Assembly (NCBI GenBank): GCA_032173965.1
Contig: CM063284.1
Coordinates: 118,394,410-118,458,409 of the forward strand
Source of the DNA: Sitta carolinensis
Taxonomy: Eukaryota > Chordata > Aves > Passeriformes > Sittidae
Direction: 5' to 3'
DNA length: 64,000 bases
Shown here: one piece after another, positions 62,841 to 64,000 of the stretch
Layout of the letters: each line of letters starts with the position of its first letter
Numbering within the stretch: position 1 is the stretch's first letter
Program-made: the position numbers and the translations under genes
The notes under the pieces: model-generated
What the model saw: the letters and a program-made list of their open reading frames with translations, nothing else
The model's database searches: none
What the model was told of the DNA's origin: nothing

Positions 62841-64000
62841 TTCATCCTTTCATCTCTTTTATTTCTCCATCATAAAAAAAATCCTAAATATAGCATCATA
62901 GGTAAGGGAACGTTTCTGTTCTTTGAATAATATATGAAATGCCTGTACCCACTTAAAAATCAGATTTTGCAAAATGATTCATATGATTTAATTTTGCATA
63001 ATACATTGTTCTTCTCAGTGCTTGCTTACTGGCAGAAAGGTTTAGATTTCACATGACAGTGGTTATTTATAGGCAATGACACAGCTTTGGAGGAACCCAT
63101 TGGGAAAGAATAGGTGGTCTGTATGGAGGATTTTCATGTTTGAACTAGTTCTAGAAGCAAGTAATTTTATAGATGTGGACTGATGGCCATTTCACCTTGA
63201 GCTGCGAAGTTAACAAATGCACCTTGTTCTTTTGCAGAACTGTAATCCCACCTTGTCTCATGGATAGCCAAAAGAATATATGGACACATGAGACTGGATC
63301 AGCTGCTGTGTTTTAAGAGCTTTTTTCAGCTGTTTTCCCCCTTTTTTTAAAAAAATTAAAATCTCACCATCATTCTCAGTATGATTTTATAATGCATGCA
63401 TGCAGTAATTCAAGATACAATAAGCACAAGGTTGTTCAAAGTAAAATAACATACTCAGCTTCTTTTTCCCAGTAATTAAGACGTCAGGTTTTCTTCTGCA
63501 TTCTTTGACAGTTTACTCATATTTGGCCTGCTTACATTAAATAAGCAGTACATTTGAGTTACTGATAGAACTCCACCAGCTTCACTGATGTCAAGATTTC
63601 CCTCTCCCAATAATTTTTTCAAAATGACTTTGTTCTCTTCTACTAATAGTGTTTTCTGTAATAAATTCTACTAATTTATTTTCTGTACTCAGGTAGGATG
63701 GATTTTTATTCTAGTCAATCTGAAATTAATTTCATCAAAAATACATCATGTTTTTTAGGGGGAAAAATTATATTCTTACTTTCACAATATAAGTAATGTA
63801 TATTTCAATCCTATACGGTCAAACTACAAGTGAAGATTATTGATAGTGTGTTTTATGGTTCCTATCAGGTCTGCATACTTTCCATCTGATTATTTGAAAT
63901 TAGTTCTTTAAGGACACTTTAATTTTCCGTCTGAGACTGTATAGCCTTAAATAACATAATCAGTGTTGTCCTTCATATTATCTTTGATCTCTACTTAATG

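Larger units (their letters stand above)
61951..64000. other. Upstream intergenic flank of PDE7A
   Basis: Apart from the CR1 copy at 62012-62273, this holds a GC-richer stretch at about 62275-62455 that I cannot assign, a pure T32 run at 62808-62839, and then AT-rich sequence to the window end. In mammals the next gene on this side is DNAJC5B, but I find no sign of its exons here. Confidence 0.7.

Noticed and set aside
61600..64000. First exon of a divergent neighbour such as DNAJC5B
   Set aside because: Expected from mammalian gene order, but no matching coding sequence or splice structure is visible.

Overview
The window looks like avian nuclear DNA. It is AT-rich, almost entirely non-coding, and carries several degraded CR1 LINE fragments of the kind typical of birds, including the octamer-like ends related to ATTCTATG. 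One gene can be identified: the 5' half of PDE7A (high-affinity cAMP-specific 3',5'-cyclic phosphodiesterase 7A), on the minus strand. I cannot name the species from the sequence.

Layout, in transcription order (right to left): intergenic flank at about 61500-64000, with two head-to-head CR1 fragments, a 32-T run and AT-rich sequence; a TATA-less CpG-island promoter at about 60370-61500; coding exon 1 of the PDE7A1 isoform (60451-60588); a very long first intron (about 40 kb); inside it, a second first exon coding for the PDE7A2 N-terminus (27189-27248); then shared exon 2 (20405-20465), exon 3 (13130-13213) and exon 4 (460-611). The gene leaves the window in intron 4. The exons join in frame: 138 + 61 + 84 + 152 nt = 435 nt, or 145 codons for PDE7A1, and 119 codons for PDE7A2. 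The HD-type phosphodiesterase catalytic domain is encoded by exons beyond base 1 and is not in the window.

The coding part that is present is the regulatory N-terminus. PDE7A1 carries the motif RRGAIS twice, once in exon 1 and once at the start of exon 2. The motif matches the PKA pseudosubstrate of the RI-alpha regulatory subunit. PDE7A2 has a hydrophobic N-terminal segment instead of exon 1 and keeps only the exon 2 copy. Upstream of the A2 exon lie two E-boxes separated by one base, which fits the known muscle bias of PDE7A2. The A1 CpG island contains CRE-like half-sites. Together these suggest cAMP feedback at two levels (transcription and PKA binding), with promoter choice deciding localisation and the number of PKA-binding motifs.

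The rest is intron or intergenic sequence with CR1 remnants, A-rich tracts, microsatellites and small tandem duplications. I found no RNA genes, CRISPR arrays, complete transposons or second protein-coding gene, and no undescribed system that I could defend. Most long open frames in the GC-rich island result from stop-codon depletion.
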